A DNA stretch of 64,000 bases, taken from positions 123,625,117 through 123,689,116 of the forward strand of contig BTPG01000007.1 of the NCBI GenBank assembly GCA_036245525.1. The letters run 5' to 3'. This stretch comes from Semisulcospira habei (Eukaryota > Mollusca > Gastropoda > Semisulcospiridae). The translations under genes were made by a program, and so were the position numbers. The notes beneath the pieces are model-generated. The model had not been told where the DNA came from. It saw only the letters and a list, made by a program, of their open reading frames with translations, and made no database searches. This document shows positions 59,378 through 64,000 of this stretch, in pieces. How positions within the stretch are numbered: position 1 is the first letter of the stretch; every line of letters starts with the position of its first letter.

Positions 59378-59818
59378 ATGGCGAACATAGGTGACTATGT
59401 AAATGCTGGCGGAAACCTAGCTGTCACTGTTTCCAGCAGCCAGTCACCTGAAAACGCTAGTGCTCGAGTCCCTGTGGAGCTTTCTGGACCTGTCACTCTG
59501 GCAAGCACTACCTTGGCGGACGCTGCCAGCGCGGCGCACCTACAGCAGCCTTTCAGTCAGCGGCCAGAATTCACAGAAGCGACGGCCGATCCCAGCTACC
59601 ACTATCAGCCGGCGTCCCAGTATGGAAACTACGCGCGCCCTGTCGTGCCCTGGCCTCAGATCACACCGCACAGTTTCCACGTACCAATGCCGCAGTACCC
59701 AGCGGCATTCCAGCCAGCGTTCCAGCCAGCCTTTCAGCCGTTCCCATTTCCCTTTCCCCACTGGCAGTATCCGTATCTAGCTAATAGTGGACCGGCGCGG
59801 TCCCAAACGGTCATGTGA
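59378..59818 (+). CDS. orphan 146-residue ORF, Pro/Phe/Gln-rich C terminus
   Basis: ATGG with A at -3; 146 codons and TGA. It begins MANIGDYVNAGGNLAVTV, ends with FQPAFQPAFQPFPFPFPHW and YPYLANSG. GC-rich against AT-rich surroundings. The frame is open only from 59303. Upstream 59166-59390 is open in another frame after CTGCAG, so it could be the last exon of a spliced gene or contain a frame change. No domain recognised. AATAAA at 60277. Confidence 0.4.
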   Translation: MANIGDYVNAGGNLAVTVSSSQSPENASARVPVELSGPVTLASTTLADAASAAHLQQPFSQRPEFTEATADPSYHYQPASQYGNYARPVVPWPQITPHSFHVPMPQYPAAFQPAFQPAFQPFPFPFPHWQYPYLANSGPARSQTVM

Positions 59819-59862
59819 AGCGTGTGTTAAACTTATAAAACATACCTCAGTGCTTCGGTTAG

Positions 59863-60043
59863 ATTAACTCCTTCATGCCTGATCGGGAAACGTTGGACGA
59901 TGATAGTTCCGGGATAGTGCCGGATTACCTTTGCGTCATTGAGGCGCTAATCTGATCTGTTACTGCACTTGTGCTATCGTTGTCCATCTCTCTCCAGCGT
60001 AAATCGGATGTTCAACTAACACGCCTCCAGGCCTAAATGAGTT
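59863..60043. mobile_element. family B element, old copy
   Basis: TTAACTCCTTCATGCCTGAT left and GGCCTAAATGAGTT right; core GATAGTTCCGGGATAGTGCC with a diverged inverse. Confidence 0.6.
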
Positions 60044-60092
60044 GGTTTTACCGACCCCATCCTACTTGACGACTATTAAAATAGGTGGTTTT

Positions 60093-60095
<3 letters not shown>

Positions 60096-60178
<83 letters not shown>

Positions 60179-60200
60179 AACTGTGTGTGTGTGTGTGTGT
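60096..60200. repeat. GT microsatellite
   Basis: About 40 GT units, a CAACT interruption, then nine more. Confidence 0.98.
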
Positions 60201-60934
60201 AGGCTCAACTGGAACTAATTTCACTTCATGTTTTTTTTTATGAACTTAGTGAACATCAGTATAATTCTGAAAAGAAAATAAACAATCATATGACTTCATT
60301 TTCAGCCCATCATCCGTCCGACTTGTAGCAATGCGTGGTGCATATGAACACAGGTGTGTGAGCCCTAAGTGTTATTAGTATTTTTTGATTCCAGTTCTCG
60401 TCAGTTCAATCTGTTTCAGTGTGTCGAGCACTGATCTGACAATCCCTTGATCAAACGGTGAAATTTCTATATGAAACGGTTTACTGTTCTGTTGATTTAG
60501 GTTCACCTCATAGATTTGACATTAATATTTGCGATGCTTTTGGTTTATATGCGATGCGGCCGTATCACAGCAACATGTGTTGCAGTTTGACAGTTTTAGG
60601 TAAATCGTTGGACTATTTGTACTGTGGTTGACCTGTGTACAGTTCAGTTGCGCGTTTGACTTGTGTTTTGGCCGGCATACACACAATTTTTGTAAGCCGG
60701 ACCAAATGTTGTTTACATTAGTGACTTGAGTGCGTAGCCAAACGTGTTGTGTTGAATGCGAGTAGACCGTTCTATAAACTATCATAGTCGTTCGGTTATT
60801 TTTGACAGTAGTGGTGATTATAAGTGGATTTGGTTTATTCCATATTTTCGCACATGATCACTCCTTTCAGTGACTGGACTGTTTCACTGAGTTTCGGATA
60901 TTGAAAACTTTATATTTACATTTTCGTCATCAAA
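60201..60934. other. no gene; probably includes the 5' region of the retrotransposon
   Basis: AT-rich. Its left boundary with the retrotransposon cannot be placed from one copy. Confidence 0.4.
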
Positions 60935-61588
60935 ATGTGTACACCATCAAACAATTACATGCATACCCACGGGCTGAAGGTCGGGCACCTTAATGTATTT
61001 CACCTTTACAATAAGGTTCCTGACATTTCAATATTTTTAAACCAGCCTTCACACTTCCATCTCTTTGGGCTAACGGAATCACGTCTGGACTCAAGAATTA
61101 GCGACGATAATCTGTGCATTCCAAACTTTTCCTTAATTCGTCGTGACCCAAACGCCCCCAAACACACAGGAATTGCTGTTTATGTCCATAACTCGATTGC
61201 ACATATGGTACGCAGACGTGATGACCTGGAGTCAACTGAGATTGAGTGTGTATGGCTAGAAGTAAAAATTAATAACTCATCGCCAATTATAATGGGTTAT
61301 GTATATAGAAATCCATCGTCCACTGTCGAGTGGTATGATGACTTTGTGCAGATGATGGATAAAGTGAATGACACTGACAAAGATGTACTGCTGTTAGGTG
61401 ATTTTAACATTGACTTACTGAAAATAAATCCCACGTGGCAATCGACAACAACTCTTTTCGGGTTGAAGCAACTAGTCCAAGCTCCTACTAGAATAACCCA
61501 ATCTTCCGCTACACTCATTGATCACATCTATACCAACAACTGTAAATCAGTACTAGAGACCAGCGTCCCCCCCACTAGCTGTCAGTGA
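60935..61588 (+). pseudogene. non-LTR retrotransposon endonuclease domain (broken)
   Basis: 217 codons. AP-type endonuclease motifs: LKVGHLNVFHL (N20), LTESRLDS (E48), GYVYRNPSS (about 121-129), LLLGDFNID (155-158) and TLIDHIYTN (D196, H197). The frame fails in a C7 run (61567-61573), after which the expected SDHFPI motif appears in another frame. Upstream gag-like ORF not found. Cleaves target DNA for insertion (family knowledge). Confidence 0.85.
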
Positions 61589-61622
61589 TCATTTTCCCAT
61601 CACCTGTACATGGTCGTGCAAG

Positions 61623-62453
61623 ATGCCCAAACAAAAGAAGGATCAGCATGTGTACATTATCTATGGGTCTTTTAAAAAACTAAACAAAGATGCTTTTCTA
61701 CACGATCTTAGCCTTACACCGTTTCATGATGTGTACAATTGTACCAACCCAGATAAGGCTGTCTCTCTCTTACTTGATCTGTTCCTAGGGGTGCTAAACA
61801 AACATGCGCCAGTAAGAAGAAAGCGAGTCCGATCCCGCCTGCCTCCCTCATGGATAACCGACGAAATTAAACAAGCAATGGATGATAGAAATAAGGCTAA
61901 GAAAGAAAAGAACTTTCATGAATTTAAAAAATTGCGAAATAAAGTTAAGTACTTAATTAGAGAGGCGCAGAGATTGTTTATAACCAAAACAGTCGAAGAA
62001 GACAGAAACCCTTCCTCTATCTGGACAGCACTTAATACGCTTACCAACAACAAGCGTAAACAGTGCAATACCATTCCAGAAAACCTCTCCGCTGAGGAGT
62101 TTAATAACCACTTTCTATCAGCCCCCAAAGACTTACTCAGTTCTCGCAATCGCGATCAGTTGATATATTCTACACCAGAGAAGCTAACAAAGTTCTGTAA
62201 GCAAAGATTGCCCTCAGATGATATTTTCGTCATCCCTGATATTGCTGTACACGAGGTAGGCAAATACATTTCCATCCTAAAAAAGAAAACGTCTTCGGGC
62301 AGTGATGGTATCAATGGATATATCCTTGACCTGTCGCAACCATACATAGTGGAACCTCTTACATACATTTATAACCTATGTATTCAAAAAAATGTCTTCC
62401 CAGTAGCTTTCAAAAAATCAAAAATAGTGCCTATTCCTAAAGCAAACGATTAA
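61623..62453 (+). pseudogene. retrotransposon linker and reverse transcriptase N-terminal part
   Basis: 276 codons. LPPSWITDEIKQAMDDRNKA is the usual linker between endonuclease and RT. SSGSDGINGYILD and KSKIVPIPKAND are RT finger motifs. It should continue without a break from the endonuclease ORF. It stops at an insertion of about 110 bp (62454-62565). Confidence 0.85.
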
Positions 62454-62565
62454 AATAAAATAATAATTACGGTATTTATAATGCGCTTATCTTATAATAA
62501 TTATAACTCTAAGCGCGCACTCACAACTCCCACACGCATGCGCACGCTTTAGACAATGACTCACG
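62454..62565. mobile_element. short AT-rich insertion inside the reverse transcriptase
   Basis: It separates PIPKAND from NNFRPISLLS, which are normally adjacent. Contains TATTTATAATGCGCTTATC and AACTCTAAGCGCGC, an inverted GCGCTTA/TAAGCGC pair like that of a common animal SINE motif. Exact ends not determined. Confidence 0.6.
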
Positions 62566-63916
62566 TAACACAAATAGTGAAGATTCTTCTGAAGTTAATA
62601 ACTTTCGCCCCATTTCCCTTCTATCAGTTCTCTCGAAGCCTCTGGAAAAGCATGTTCACAAACATCTTTTGGAATTTCTTGAAAAAAGGTCCCTATTATA
62701 TCATTAACAGTCAGGTTTTCGTCCCAAGCATTCATGCCACACTGCACTCGCACGAATAGTGAATTCGTGGGTCAACAGCATAAATGATAATAAAATGGCT
62801 GGTGCTGTCTTCTTGGACCTACGAAAAGCGTTTGATCTTATTGATCATACCATCTTATTGAAAAAGCTTGCCACCTACTTAAACAAAAAGAGTGACTCAG
62901 CTCTTTCGTTTCTGAACTCCTATCTTACAAAAAGAACACAAACAGTCTACGTCAATGCAAAATGTTCTTCTGAACAATTTGTCGAGTATGGAGTGCCCCA
63001 GGGTTCTATTTTAGGCCCACTACTATTTTGTATCTTCGTTAACGATCTACCGTTACATGTAACGTCTACTGAGGCTGAGTGTGACATGTTTGCCGACGAC
63101 TCAACATTACATTCCGCTGGTAAAACTGTGCCTGAAATTGCAAATAATCTTCAAGAGAGTCTTCATAAAGTCTCTCGGTGGTGTAATGAAAATCGCATGC
63201 TTGTAAATCCCACAAAAACAAAAAGCATGCTTATCACAACCCGCCAGAAACATCAGCTCAAACCTCCATCACTCAACCTTTCTTTGGACTCTATCCCAGT
63301 TGAGCAGGTCAGTCAACACCGCCTGCTTGGAGTAATAATAGATGATGATCTGAGCTGGCAAAACCACCTATATTATATGAGAAAACATTTGTCCAAAAAG
63401 TTGTTTCTACTTTCCAAACTTAAAACGATCATTGACCTTAAGACACGCAAACTATTTTTTAATGCCTACATTAAACCACACATTGATTATGCCTCAACAA
63501 TATGGGATGGCTGCAGTGAAAATCACTTCAAGAAGATAAACTCATTATACAAGCGCGCTGCTAAGCTTATCCTCCCTGATCCGTCTTTATCCACTGATGC
63601 CAAGCTGCAGGCCATCGGACTTCTCCCTCTTGTTAAGCACCTCGCACTAAACAAATGTGTACTGATGCACAAAATTCTTAACGGGAAAGCTCCACCTTAC
63701 TTATCTAGGCTTTTTTCGCCAACTGAAAAAAAATACAGCACCTCCAGGAACAGTCTCTCTATAAAAAGGCCCCGTATAGACCTGTTCAAATCTAGCCTGT
63801 CTTATTCAGGTGCTCTTCTATGGAATTCCCTTCCTCCCACTATTCAACAAACCACGTCCCTCTCTCTGTTTAAAAGTAGAGTACATGATTACCTTTCTAA
63901 GACAACGTTATGCTGA
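62566..63916 (+). pseudogene. reverse transcriptase palm and C-terminal region
   Basis: It resumes NNFRPISLLSVLSKPLEKH, has an internal TAA at 62705-62707, then QSGFRPKHS. Palm motifs: FLDLRKAFDLID, YGVPQGSILGPLLF and MFADDSTLH (catalytic Asp pair). The C-terminal region HIDYASTIWDGC and KRAAKLILPD is typical of CR1/L2/Rex-like elements. No RNase H. No complete ORF, so non-autonomous. Confidence 0.85.
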
Positions 63917-64000
63917 TCATTTCTTCTTCTTTGTTTCTCGACATAATACGCTTCATGTTTTTAAATTCTTTTGCTATTTTGTTTTCTTTTTCCATCTAGC

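Overview
This is animal (eukaryotic) genomic DNA, most likely from a marine gastropod mollusc. The evidence is intron-containing genes with GT-AG splice sites, a RING/B-box/coiled-coil/NHL (TRIM) gene, long microsatellites, fragments of SINE-like repeats of a molluscan type, non-LTR retrotransposon pieces, and a very high load of small palindromic elements. The assignment to mollusc or gastropod is inference from the style of the repeats and the gene families. No species can be proven from the window.

Genes. (1) Plus strand, about 7.6-19.4 kb: a giant gene. Its reconstructed CDS runs from an ATG at 8795 to a TGA at 19413 in five coding blocks if a 77-nt intron at 15476-15552 is accepted (about 3205 residues). 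The N-terminal part has a trypsin-like (PA-clan) serine peptidase fold with a recognisable His/Asp/Ser triad split by long insertions. The remaining 2700 residues are Ser/Thr-rich and look disordered. (2) Minus strand, 35196 to 26154: a nine-exon TRIM-NHL-type E3 ubiquitin ligase of about 856 residues. All junctions conform to splice rules and keep the frame. (3) Plus strand, 59378-59818: a 146-residue orphan ORF of uncertain status. (4) Plus strand, 60.9-63.9 kb: a broken CR1/L2-like non-LTR retrotransposon with endonuclease and reverse transcriptase.

Repeats. Nearly everything else is made of short hairpin elements, most bounded by TTAA. At least ten families (called A-J here) occur. Family A has a core that reads AAGAGGCATAGATCCTCATG and its inverse. 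Family B has a TTGGCGCC centre. Family C is a 66-bp ORF-compatible hairpin. Families D, E, F, G, H, I and J are smaller. TTAA boundaries, CCC-type starts and one insertion that splits a SINE at its TTAA suggest piggyBac-type mobilisation of non-autonomous elements. No transposase is present in the window. Three features stand out. Both arms of the hairpins change together between copies. Neighbouring elements often share one TTAA. At least ten hairpins lie inside the coding exons of the giant peptidase gene without breaking its frame.

Layout: 0-7.6 kb hairpin-rich intergenic; 7.6-19.8 kb giant gene; 20-26 kb intergenic repeats; 26.1-35.2 kb TRIM-NHL gene with hairpins, microsatellites and a 0.9-kb minisatellite in its introns; 35.2-59 kb gene-poor hairpin, MITE, SINE and microsatellite DNA; 59.3-59.8 kb orphan ORF; 60.9 kb to the end, non-LTR retrotransposon. 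The genes show no sign of working together; they are independent loci.
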